Positions 1-9,972 of a stretch of 64,000 nucleotides of DNA are shown here, piece after piece. A program made the translations under genes and the position numbers. The stretch is from positions 806,001 to 870,000 of the forward strand of contig NC_088942.1 in assembly GCF_033473495.1 (NCBI RefSeq), given 5' to 3'. Origin of the DNA: Cercospora beticola. Lineage: Eukaryota > Ascomycota > Dothideomycetes > Mycosphaerellales > Mycosphaerellaceae. Under the pieces are notes generated by a model. It ran no database searches and was not told the origin of the DNA. It was given only the letters and a program-made list of their open reading frames with translations. Within the stretch, counting starts at the first letter, position 1, and every line of letters begins with the position of its first letter.

Positions 1-1031
1 CGACATTGGGAAGTTGAATTTTGGGTGAAGATGTGCCGGATGGTATTTCGGCAGCGGCTGTGGATGGGTCGAATGCAGGAAGTGATATTTGCTTCGGCGC
101 TTTGGCTTTGGCTTCAAGTTTAGGCTTCGCTTTCGTTGTAGAGGTTGATGCGGTATTCGTTGTTGCGGATGGCTTTTGCTTCGATGCAGGTTTTTCCGCC
201 TTCTCGGCGACAGGCTGTGGGTCCACGGAGGAGGAGGATGAGGCTTCAGAAAGGTTAGTCGCTACGTCAAAAGCTGGGCTATTGACATTCGGACTTGTCG
301 GTGTAGAAGATGCCTCTGCTTCTTCGTCCTCCTCTTCTTCCTCTTCATCCTCTGAGCCAGCAAGTCCCGAAAAGTCGACCTTGGCGAGATCCGCGGCATC
401 ATTTTCTGTGGCATCCTCGTGGTCGTCCTCGTCCTCGTCTTCGCTGTCGGTGGCGCCTCCATTTGCTTGGTCTTCCTCGACATCCTCTCCCTCCTGCTGC
501 TTCTTCTTCGCCTCCATCTTCGCCTTCGCCTTCTCGATCTTTGCATCGATTTTGGCCTTCTTCGCCTGACGCTTCGCTTTCCGCTTCTCCGCGATCTGCT
601 TTCGCCTCACTTCTGGATCAACGTCATCCTTTTTCTGTCGCTTATTGCCAGCTTCCGCATCGGCTTCTTTCTCCACACCTTCCTCGGCCTCATCGTCCAA
701 GCCCAGCTCCCGTTTACGTTTCTTTTCGCGCTCTTTCATTATGTCCAGAGCGCTTTTCTGGTTCGCCGGGTCTAGTTTTGCCTTTTTCGCGGCTCGCTTT
801 TGCTCTTTCGTTTGCTTCTTCCTGTTCCATTGTTCGTCCGGGTTCAGTCCATCCTCTATTTGTGCGCCGTAATAGTCGCGGGCGGGTGTTAATGCCAGTA
901 GAGACTCGAAAGCTTTGCTGTGGCTTTGGAGGCGTTCCTGCTGCTGCATTAGAAGTGCCACTTAGGTGTGCTTGAGTGCGCTTGCATACCTCGAGGCCGT
1001 CAAGCACATCGTTCTGCTGCTCTTCCGCCAT
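1..1031 (-). CDS. RRP14: RRP14/SURF6 family rRNA-processing protein (5' part; 3' end off window)
   Basis: A nucleolar protein needed for pre-rRNA processing, mainly of the large subunit (known for the Rrp14/SURF6 family). The start ATG is at 1031. A 42-nt first exon (14 codons) is joined across a 46-nt intron (989-944, GTATGC donor, CTAATGCAG acceptor) to an exon that stays open to base 1. Splicing gives an N-terminus of the type seen in this family: a helix reading ERLQSHSKAFESLLALTP, then a DYYG motif and a W-x-RKKQTKEQ stretch. After about residue 60 the protein is lysine/glutamate-rich with a long acidic run, typical of the family's middle part. The C-terminal SURF6 core must lie beyond the window edge. 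The plus-strand ORFs here are composition shadows of the acidic and basic runs. Confidence 0.85.
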
Positions 1032-1676
1032 GGTGCTGTCTCAGTGGCAATGAACGAGTGTCGCAGGCGAATGTGCGTCTGCCAGCCTTCACCGGCGAGC
1101 TGGAGAGAATTTCGAGGTCGCTGAAACTCTATGAACCCTGCAGTGGGGTACACTAATTAAGCGAGTCGGCAAGTCGGCCTTTCACGCTGGCAACCACGCC
1201 AACCGTCAAACCAAACATTCAATTGTGCACGCGAGCTTTTGCTCAACGCGTTACACACTCCAGATCGTTGACATTCGTGCGATACTGAACCATTGCGCGG
1301 CCTGAGTCGGTGGAATGAGCAACTGACGCACTCGCGGCGGCAATGCTTCGGCCGCTGATTGCGTACGAAGTCTTCCACATTCGACTTGGATGCTCAGCCA
1401 CGCTATAGCCACCTCATGCTTCATCATCCTGGCGTCTCGCTCGTGAAGTCTGCAGTTCGTTCGACTTCCACCACTTGTACATATGGAATAGTGCTGGACA
1501 CTCTTACGGCCTCGAAATACCCGTCCGCGCGGTTTGACAGATTTCGAATGATGCTACGATAGCCTGGAACGAAGCTGCCCGAACAAGTCTGATAGCGACT
1601 GCCTAGTCGGATTCGCACAACGCTCTCCAACGTTCAAAGACGTTTCGAGTTCTCGTTGGCACACACCACCAATAAC
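1032..1676. other. Divergent intergenic/promoter region
   Basis: This region lies between the start of RRP14 (minus) and the next gene (plus), so it should hold both promoters. I see no convincing gene, repeat or TATA box. Confidence 0.5.
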
Positions 1677-3272
1677 ATGACTTACGATATGGAGACTACC
1701 ATAGTAGAGGCTACCTCACTCTCCACAGTTACCGACATCGCAGCGAACCCGCCACTAAAGCTGGGATTCAAGCAGGACATACCGCATCTACCACTTGTGC
1801 TATACATTGCACGTGTACCCGGAAGCCGCGATGTATTCCTCACGCCGATGAAGCCACGAGAAAAAGTGGTCACAGCCGAGGACATTTCGAGCTCTTTGTA
1901 CTACATACATGTCAATTCGCCAGAGGACTACGAGGAGCCGAGGGGACGTCCATCATCAGTCAATGCAGATGCGTCCCAATTGGTCTCAATACAAGAAGAC
2001 TGCCTGAAACGCAAACCTGTGCTGCCTCGAAGATCCCCTCGAAGACCGGCGGCGCCGCCAACTCCTCCTTACCCGCTGGACGATGGCCCGCCCCAATTGC
2101 AACCGCGAACGCCAAGTCCTCCCAAGCATGGCCATGTCGTCCGTAAGCCGGTAGGCAGCAGGGACCAAAGCAACGTTCACGGCACTCTGCTCAGTCCGGG
2201 CTTACCAGTCTTACCACGTCGGCCTCTGCCGTCACCACCATCTGAGGATTACTCTGAGCAGACTTCCCTGCACACTTACAACAAGCACCTTCTTCGACGA
2301 GCAGAACATAGCGATGAGAACAATCCATATTCGATGCAGTTGTCCGAGCCGTCTTCTCCGCCCCTCGATCCAGCAGACCTCCCTCCAGCAGGATCGTTAA
2401 CCCTCATCCGTCGTGATCCTGCTTCAGGCGAGCAATGGAATGTCGCCTTCATCCACGATCCACCACTTCAGGAGATATCTTCTGCCGCACTGCGTAATCC
2501 CAGTGCAGCACAAAGAACGAAACGAAGTGGAGCGCCACTATTCCTGGATATCTCAAATCCCGCCTACTCACAATTCCTGAAAGATGAACGACCGACTTCC
2601 CCGCTGAGTCAAGACACCACAAGTTCAGGAAACAGTGGCGCTCCCGAAGGCGTCTTCCGCCGAAGACTTTACATGCCGGGCTCGAAGTATAGTGCACACG
2701 AGTACACCCAGCATAGCAGATTCGGCTCCGTCACAAGTCTCGATCAAGACGCCTCTTCGCGACGAACCGCAAACCGGTCTTCAGTGGACGTCTCCTCGAT
2801 CTCCTCCTACGCTGACCGACGGAATAAAGGCTACACATTCACAAGTCCCTGGGACGCACGCTGTGAATTCACGACAGGTGTCTCCGGCAAGAGCCTGAAA
2901 TGCAAACATCACCTCCCATCAACGTACGGCTCTACTGTTCCCGTCGAGATATCCGAACTACGATTCAACCTCCCTACCGCATCATCCAAAATCGCCAATG
3001 CGCCTCTCAGCAGTAATGGTGATAAACGAAGCTCATATATGAGCGGCCTTCATCGAAGATTACATTCTTCGAGCGAGAACGGGAACGTGGATTTCGTGTT
3101 TGACGATGAGGGTAAATTGGATCTCTCGTTAGGTCAAGAGAAAGCTGGTGGTGGGTTTGGTGGGAAGCAAGCCAAGTTGGGGAAATTGATCATTCAACCT
3201 GAGGGGTATGGGATGTTGGATTTGCTTGTTGCGGCGAATGTTGGGTTGTGGTGGAGGGCTTGGGGGAGATGA
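1677..3272 (+). CDS. Hypothetical proline/serine-rich protein, 531 aa
   Basis: I do not recognise this family with confidence. The open frame extends upstream of 1677 only with a TTG codon, so the ATG at 1677 is the first usable start. Another ATG follows three codons later. Residues 1-90 look folded, with alternating hydrophobic stretches. Residues 110-330 are rich in Pro, Ser and Arg with many PP and SP pairs, which suggests a disordered scaffold with possible SH3 or kinase targets. The last 40 residues hold a Gly/Lys segment followed by a hydrophobic, tryptophan-containing tail (LLVAANVGLWW). That tail could be a membrane or protein contact. No signal peptide or catalytic motif is visible. 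It has a single exon with codon use like its neighbours. Confidence 0.7.
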   Translation: MTYDMETTIVEATSLSTVTDIAANPPLKLGFKQDIPHLPLVLYIARVPGSRDVFLTPMKPREKVVTAEDISSSLYYIHVNSPEDYEEPRGRPSSVNADASQLVSIQEDCLKRKPVLPRRSPRRPAAPPTPPYPLDDGPPQLQPRTPSPPKHGHVVRKPVGSRDQSNVHGTLLSPGLPVLPRRPLPSPPSEDYSEQTSLHTYNKHLLRRAEHSDENNPYSMQLSEPSSPPLDPADLPPAGSLTLIRRDPASGEQWNVAFIHDPPLQEISSAALRNPSAAQRTKRSGAPLFLDISNPAYSQFLKDERPTSPLSQDTTSSGNSGAPEGVFRRRLYMPGSKYSAHEYTQHSRFGSVTSLDQDASSRRTANRSSVDVSSISSYADRRNKGYTFTSPWDARCEFTTGVSGKSLKCKHHLPSTYGSTVPVEISELRFNLPTASSKIANAPLSSNGDKRSSYMSGLHRRLHSSSENGNVDFVFDDEGKLDLSLGQEKAGGGFGGKQAKLGKLIIQPEGYGMLDLLVAANVGLWWRAWGR

Positions 3273-4034
3273 AGAGGAGTTGTGTAAAGATGGGAGACAC
3301 CTTATGATTATGTTGTATGTTATTAGCGGAAATAGATTGTATCATGATGTGCAGACTTTGCTCATGAGGGCAGGTTCAAACAGTAAAGTTTACATAATAG
3401 TACAGACGCGTGCTGCGGATCAAAGGCTTTCGACCTTCTTGGTTCTTACACTAACAAATAGCTGGGCCCTCACGCTCTGGGTCGTTCAGTGAACGCACTT
3501 CCCCTGGGGCGTATCATTACTACTTTATAGCTCCACCTTTCCTTCGGGAGGGCATTGTTTTCCTCTCCATTAATTCGTATCTCAATATTTGTGCATAGAA
3601 CCTCGTACGAGCCAGCGTCGATCGTGATGGAGTCGTTCATCATAGGTGCTCTAATGCTTCTCACTCGTGAGATCCTCATTTCGCCCGCTAAACCTGGCCT
3701 GCTGTAATTCAAGATCTTGCTATCGTAGAAGCCGTTCAGGTCATGCTGTTGGAATGGATCCTGGACTTGGGTGATAGAGTATGTATGCGTAGACACTCCG
3801 GGACGGAATTTGCCTTGGTCTTGCTGATTGATTGAACTTGGAAGCTATGTGGCTTTGTTGTCAACACAGAGTCGGACATCCTGGCTATGATGCCAGCATT
3901 CGGTTTCGCGGGACATGTCCTGCGAGTGGAAGCTTCGCTTCTGATAGTGTTATTTCCTTCCTGGCCCCATTTTTCACGGTAGAGGGCTCGATAAACCATC
4001 GGCCAGAATCAATAGAGAACAGACAGTGCGTGTC
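3273..4034. other. Convergent intergenic region
   Basis: This is the 3' region shared by the converging genes on either side. The short ORFs here have no family features and I see nothing else. Confidence 0.5.
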
Positions 4035-5243
4035 TCAGTCGGCGCTGGAGGGTGTAGAAGCATTGTGTACCCAGATGGCGATTTCTGCGAGCTCCGGATC
4101 TCCTGACGCCACTATGGGCGACAGCTCGTCAGTAAGCTGATGTCGGATACCTTTCGACCACCAGTGATCCTCGAGAACTCGATAAGTGGTACTATACAGG
4201 AGCAAAATAGCACATGCTAGAGGATCTCGCTGGTGAACCAAGTCCCAGAACACCTGTGGCACTTCGACCAGGTAAGCGAGGATGCGAGACGGTTCTGGCT
4301 CGCAAAGCTGGAAGAGGATTTCCAATTTCCCGATTGCTATGAGACATCCTGTGCTTGCTTGGTTTTCCATCGATACCATCGGATCGGAGGGTATAATCAC
4401 GTCTTTGGCATCTGGATCAGATTTCGCTTTGGCTTTCAAGGTGGCCAGAAATGCTTCCAAAGTGGGTGTAAGGGAGCCAGTCGGAGGTGCCCACTCTGGC
4501 GCTGGGAAGAGGACATCGTAGAGCTCGGGTGGCACGAGTTCTCGTGAAGCGAGTAAGATCGACCATGTTCCGCGCCACAATTGCGACAACTGGTGCAAAG
4601 TCCCTGTCATGGTAGAAGCATCCGTAGACTCCACATCAATAGCGCGGAAGGCCAATGCGATGACTCCCAACTGAGCTGAGCAGAAATACATGGCATGGCA
4701 TTGTGAAGCTTCGAGCTTGGCCACGTGTTGTCGCGTTGCTGCTATGGCTTGCGTCTGGTATCTGGCGGCATCTGCCATCCGCCATTGAGCTTCATGTGGT
4801 CGTAAATAAGCAAGGTGAAGAGAAGTGATGGCAAAGACGGTGTCGAGTAGGAATCCGTGCTGGAATGCCAGTTTAGGAATCTCGAATTGCTGAACTTCCA
4901 CTCCTTGAGGCTTCAATGCCAGGGTTGTGTAAGTATCGGTGCAGAATTGGTGCATCAATTCGAGCTGCTTGATATGAGCTTGAGGAGATTGAGTCGGTCC
5001 ATTGGCAAATCCTGTCCCATTGGCGTCCGGAGAAGAGGCGACGCTGGGCTCTGGGTTTCTGTAAGAGCAAGGCTCTTGCCGTCGTCTGCAATTGCCACAG
5101 GCGGGGTGTTTTTCGTCACACTGAGTGGTTTGAAGTCAGCGAAGACCCCGGCCAGAATTGAGGTCGTGTGTTACCTTGACCCTCCGCGCCTTGCATTGGC
5201 TGCAGCCCATGCGGCTCTTCACATGCGACTTCCTCTCGCCCAT
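4035..5243 (-). CDS. Zn2Cys6 fungal transcription factor, 384 aa
   Basis: Probable nuclear DNA-binding regulator. The start ATG at 5243 opens a 69-nt exon that encodes a basic stretch and the first two cysteines of the cluster (GCSQCKARRVK). A 54-nt intron (5174-5121) follows, and exon 2 opens with CDE, giving the remaining cysteines (CGNC, then C six residues on). Cluster spacing is C-x2-C-x6-C-x5-C-x2-C-x6-C, as expected for binuclear zinc clusters. A linker follows, then about 290 residues of mostly helical sequence resembling the fungal-specific regulatory domain of the sterol-uptake-control (Upc2-like) group. Key cues are a LDTVFAITSLHLAYL helix and a WRGTWSILLASRELVPPELYDVLF segment with typical spacing. 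The target genes cannot be read from sequence. Confidence 0.85.
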
Positions 5244-6460
5244 TGTTCAGCCTTGAAGGTGTGCAGCCGCGAAGTCGGTGGTCGCCGTCCCATCCCCGCG
5301 CCGGCACAGAAGGAGGCAGTGGTGATAGAGGTGAGAGATAGTAGCCAGCACTTCGCCGAGGTGAAAACCTGGTTGATCGAGCGCGGAAGTCTGTGATGAA
5401 GAGGCCAGAAGTCAAAGGTGCTCCTTGTCGGCCGCGTGGGTCGCAGGATTGCAGAGCCTGGGTGTTCCTGTAAACTGTGCGCGAGACGGGCGTGGAAGGC
5501 ACAAGAAGCCCGCCGTTTCCGCCGTTTCCGCCGGGCTCACCGGGTTCTGCCTCGACAACACCTACCTCTTCCTTCCAGGCTACAACACAACCAGCGTGCG
5601 ATCATCATCCTAGCCAGGTTCCCATCAGATCTTCATCGCGGGCCGTGCGGTGCCACAGTGAAGCAAATTCCCATAAGAGCAGATGCATAACCGCTCCCGG
5701 CACGACTTGACTTCCGGGCGCAGGTCTCGTGCTTCACAATGCGGAGGCTGTCCGCGGAGTCACCCACAACACACTGCATACATAGCAGGAAACATACAAT
5801 AAATCGGTCGCATCGGATGACTGTATCTCCAGAGGCAGGCGAAGCATGCTCAGATGACAAGATGGCTAAATACTGTGGAAGTCTTCGCACGAGCCTATGC
5901 ATGATCACAGCAAAACAACGTCGGAACTGGCGAGTCGAGCGTAATTTCTGTTCATCGAGACAAAGCAAGCCATGAAGACCTTGCAGACAACTAAAGCCCC
6001 TATAATGACCACTCGTACAGCCGCTGACTGGGGAAATCTGCAGTCATCTCGATAGGATCTGCTTCGTCGCCATGAGCATTCATGCGAGACACCTTGAGGA
6101 CCTGGCCTCGAAAGTCACTGGATCATCGGCATCGTGGCAGGCGTGGACGGTCAACTTCGAGGAGACTGAGATACGGTTTGTGGGCTCAAGTCTTGCCTTT
6201 CTTGGCCTCGCGACAGCTGGCTACAATGTGTGAGATCAATCCGTGTTCAAGACCATCTACGGGTCTGGCTCCGCTTTTTCAGAAGTGACCCACCACCAGC
6301 CCTTTGACGATCTGCATGGCGACGTGAATTTACTCGTGGAAACGAGTGATTGTGTCGTGAGTGCCTGAGGCTTCGCACCAACTGAGTTGACAAACACGCC
6401 TGCATCGAGATACCCGCAACCTCCAACCTACCCCGAATTCGCAAACACCAAACGGTCAGC
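5244..6460. other. Divergent intergenic region, 1.2 kb
   Basis: This is the shared upstream region of the zinc-cluster regulator (minus) and the 183-residue protein (plus). It includes a short run of repeated GCCGTTTCC near 5512-5530. No further gene is supported. Confidence 0.45.
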
Positions 6461-7066
6461 ATGTCGCCCACCGAAGAAGAGTTAGAAGATGACCGACAGT
6501 TCTTCCCCACAGGCTGGCATGATGAAGATGAGAGAATTGATCTCTACGCCCTCTTCGTGCTGGAGGATGTGCCTGTCGCCGTAAGTCGATGCTCGAGCCG
6601 TGCGCGATCGCGCAAACTGAACGCAAACTCTTAGGAACTCGAAGACGTCCTGAGACGATCTGCGGACGGCAACGATGGATGTCAGAGCCTCTGGCTAGCC
6701 GGCGACTACAACACCTTACCAGACTTTTACTTTTACGTAGTGCCTTCCCCGGAGGGTACGAAGCCGCCACTTGATCCAGACTGGCAGTCGCCATTTCGAG
6801 GACAGACAGCGGCCGACGCGGCCAGATTTCTACGCACCGTGCCCAAACCGAGAAAGCCGCTGTGCAAGACGTACTTCGCTATCCTCTCGAGAACGCTATA
6901 CGAAGAGCAGGGCCACCTTCTGGTGTGCAAGGTCCTTGAGGATGGTCAAGTGCAGTCGATTCCCTGCCCAGTTGCGGATGTCGGCATCTACTTCGGTGGT
7001 GGTGACCGTGATCACTGGCGTTTTGATTTGCAGAGCTGGGAAGAGGATGGCTCGACCTTGCTGTAG
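6461..7066 (+). CDS. Hypothetical acidic protein, 183 aa, one intron
   Basis: I cannot name this family firmly. The ATG at 6461 opens an exon of exactly 40 codons ending at a GTAAGT donor. The intron is 6581-6634 (54 nt, CTTAG acceptor), and exon 2 continues in frame to a stop at 7066. The N-terminus is strongly acidic, followed by a region with alternating hydrophobic and aromatic residues (LPDFYFYVVPSPEG) and a PKPRKPLCKTYFAILS segment. The C-terminal third reads as beta strands (HLLVCKVLEDGQVQSIPCP). There is no signal peptide, membrane helix or catalytic motif. A remote link to small DUF6924-type domains came to mind from the general pattern but is not established. A clean junction and uniform codon use argue that the gene is real. 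Confidence 0.65.
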
Positions 7067-7610
7067 TGATATGGTGTTCCAGACGGACTCGAACATGCTA
7101 GGAATGGACCAAAGGAATTCGCTCTTTCATCACCGAAGTCGATGCTAAGTGGGACGGAGGACACGAGCGCTCTTCAGATGGACTGCCTCCACTGGTGCCA
7201 ATATGTTTCGCGCGACCTGCCGGACATGTGGATATCGTTTGTATAACTAAGGTTCTTGCCGCGACGGCCGTGCAGCATTAGTGGATGATCAGCAATGCAC
7301 ATGAAGCCTCGGCGCTCGTCTCGACTCACCTTCTACAGCCAGCACAACTGAAATGACGACGAATTTCGGGCACCATCTTTCGCAGGCACGACTAGGGCAC
7401 AATGCTCAACAAGGGCAAAGAAGTCAATCGGCCTAAACTTCACAGTTGGGTTCCCTCAAGATATCGGTTCTGCGATTTTTGTCTGCTTGCACTGGCCTAC
7501 AGGAGCGAGGTCGCACAGCATTGTATTCGGCTACTATCATGGAAGCCACCTCGCAGGATTGCTCAGACAGCCCTTTCCGCTGAAACATTTAACAAAATCT
7601 GATCCGCAAC
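7067..7610. other. Convergent intergenic region with a dispersed repeat
   Basis: No gene is seen. Bases about 7310-7370 resemble 11560-11620 (see findings). Confidence 0.45.
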
Positions 7611-9972
7611 TTATTGTGTCGCGTCCTCCATTCGCACCGCAGCGCGCTTTGCTTCCAGCTCCTCTGATCGTTCCAGCAACTCGGATGGGATGCTTCGAGA
7701 TTTGGTACCTGGAACAAACCAACTAGTAGAACTGAATAGATAGTTCATCCCCTCTAGAGGCCGGCGAGTGGTCTCTGGAAGGAAAGCCCAAAAGAAGATG
7801 GCGTTGGTGACATTGCAAATGACGAAGAGCAAGAAGTAACGCCAACCTTGCGACTCAATGGTAGGCGCTGTGATCTGGCCAATCATGGTATTGAAAGCGA
7901 ACGAGACCATGACACCAATCGAGACGCCTTTGGATCTGGTGCGAGTATCGAATACTTCCGATGGGATGATCCATGACAGAGAGCCGCAGGTGAAAGAGAA
8001 GGCGAATTGAAAGACCCAGTTGAAGACGATGAAGAGCCAGAGGAGTGACTTTTGGGTGCCTTGACTCACGGAAAAGAAGCGTGCAATGACAGCTGCGATG
8101 ACGACGAAGCACAGCGAGCAGGCCAGATTTCCAATGATCATAGGCCAGCGGCGACCAATCCTATCGATGAACAGAATGGTGCACAGTTGCGCGACGATCG
8201 AAACTGCGTACCCAATGCCCTGATACTTCAGCGCATCATTGGTACCGACATTCAAGGCGGCATAAATGTCTGGTAGGAAATACTGCACTGCACTTACGCT
8301 GTTATCGCCAGTTCATGCTAGGGCCTATTCCACGAAACAAGGCTTATTCCGTGTCGTGCCGTTTCGTGCGGCCACGAAATCAGCCTTATATGAGATAGGG
8401 CTTATTCCATGCGATAAGGCCTTTTTCGTGCTAGGAAATAGTTGTAGAGAAGATTATTGCAGACTTTTTAGTAAGCACGACTTATACGCATATACGGAAG
8501 TGCGGAAGCTGTATTGCTCGGCATAGCTGTTCGACAGATGCTGCAATTATTCTAGCGCTATAACGAGTATAGGTATACGAAACACATATCGTTACTTGTA
8601 TTATATATATATACGATAGGATAGTGCAGAGACTGGCCTTCGTATACAATTCTAACAGTATGCGTAGTCGCCGTACGCAGCCGTAAGCGCTAAACAGATG
8701 CCGACCGGAAAGCGACAATTACACGAACATGAAAACAGCCTTAAAACATGAACAAGGCCTTGTTCATAAACGCTAAGCACGACATGAAATAACGCCTATT
8801 TAATAGCGCTGACAACACGAACAAGGCCTTATTCGTAGAATAAGGCTTAGCACGAACTGGCGCGAACAACGCCCATCATCTGCACGGATGCTTGGATTGC
8901 GGTTACCAGGATTAGGCGTCGAAGACTGGCCTTATTGGTCAAAAGGTCTTTGTAGCCAGAAACGCCGTTCCGACGTTCGTCTTGAATTTGTTCCGTGAGT
9001 TGCTGGAATTCTGCCTGGACGAAAGCATCGTTGGCGTTACCGCGAGAATGGAGTCGGGCCAAGGTTGCAAGCGCCTCTTCGGATTTACCGTGGTCCAGGA
9101 GCCAGCTTTGGGTCGTGTCAGTGTAAGCTAATATGCCAGATAGAATGATACACTGACCGCGGAGATTCGGGAAAGAGGAGAATTAACAGAGCGAGAATCC
9201 CAGCAGGGACCATCTGCATCCCCAGTGGAATGCGCCACACGTTGTTATCAAACTCTCCCAGGTTCTTGTTGGTCCCATAAGTGCAGTACACTGAATGCAA
9301 TGTCAACAGAATCCCAGTAACCTCCACATCGATAATTGTCACCTGCGACTATGGCGCCATTGCCAATCATGAACTGCTGCAAACCCGTCAAACGTCCACG
9401 GGTCGTTGGATGCGATATCTCTGCCTGGTAGAGAGGAACGATCATCACCAAAAACCCGACACCGATGCCTGCAATAGCTCGTCCAGAGTAGAGGAAGCCC
9501 AAGTTCTGTGCACCGGTCTGGAGTGCGCTGCCGAAGATGAAAATAATTGCACCCATCATGATGGTAAGTCGTCGACCAAAGTAGTCTCCGCTTGGTCCAG
9601 CGAAGGCAGCGACAAAGAACGCGCCGCCTGTAAAGACTGAGACAACGGCACCGCTATGAGCAGACCTTAGCTGAGTTCTGTTGCATGCGAGAGTTCGCGT
9701 TGTACGGCCAGCTCACATTTCATTCTTGGTAGGATTATTGAAGTAATTCTTGAAGGAGTCGGCCGCTAACACTCCTCCAATGACGCCGAGGTCATAGCTA
9801 TGGACGAGAAGTCAGTATTGTGGACGACTTTTCGATCCTGATATTGTTGTACCCGAAAAGAACTGATCCCAGCGATGCGAACAGCCCGACCAGGAGCTGG
9901 TCGTAAGTCAGCTATCGTTCTCGTAGTCCTTTCCTGACGGTGGAAACAAACCTGATAAAGCTTGGGATTCAT
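7611..9972 (-). pseudogene. MFS sugar-porter gene split by a 569-bp inverted-repeat element
   Basis: A membrane transporter of the sugar porter family (major facilitator superfamily), interrupted in its last exon. Start ATG 9972. Inferred exons: 9972-9952, 9896-9853, 9797-9717, 9653-9343, 9290-9158 and 9105-7611; every intron is 52-63 nt with GT-AG ends. Family marks in order: GYDLGVIGG in helix 1, GDYFGRR between helices 2 and 3, GRAIAGIGVG, PESPRWL at the end of helix 6, DRIGRR, and PETTRRPLEG after helix 12. In exon 6 the frame is broken between 8869 and 8299 by the mobile element, which brings a stop codon within eight codons. Removing the element and one copy of the ACGC duplication restores one continuous frame of 503 codons, so no other damage is visible and the insertion is probably recent. 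The native substrate is unknown; quinate or hexose are possible. Confidence 0.85.
8300..8868. mobile_element. Non-autonomous inverted-repeat element (MITE-like), 569 bp, inserted in the sugar-porter gene
   Basis: The left end reads TGTTATCGCCAGTTCATGCT. The right end in reverse complement reads TGTTCGCGCCAGTTCGTGCT, giving 17 of 20 identical bases. The 4-bp sequence ACGC flanks both ends (8296-8299 and 8869-8872), and removing the element plus one copy restores the host reading frame. Both sub-terminal regions, about 120-160 bp each, are packed with variants of AAGGCTTATTC and palindromic AAGGCCTT. The centre is AT-rich with a TATATATATA run near 8605. No ORF of useful length is present, so it must be mobilised in trans. 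TGT...ACA ends with a 4-bp duplication recall Ginger- or Sola-type transposons, but that assignment is inference. Confidence 0.85.

Noticed and set aside
21..569. 182-codon plus-strand ORF rich in Ser and Ala
   Set aside because: It lies antisense to the acidic and lysine-rich part of RRP14; its serine runs are the complement of Glu/Asp codons.
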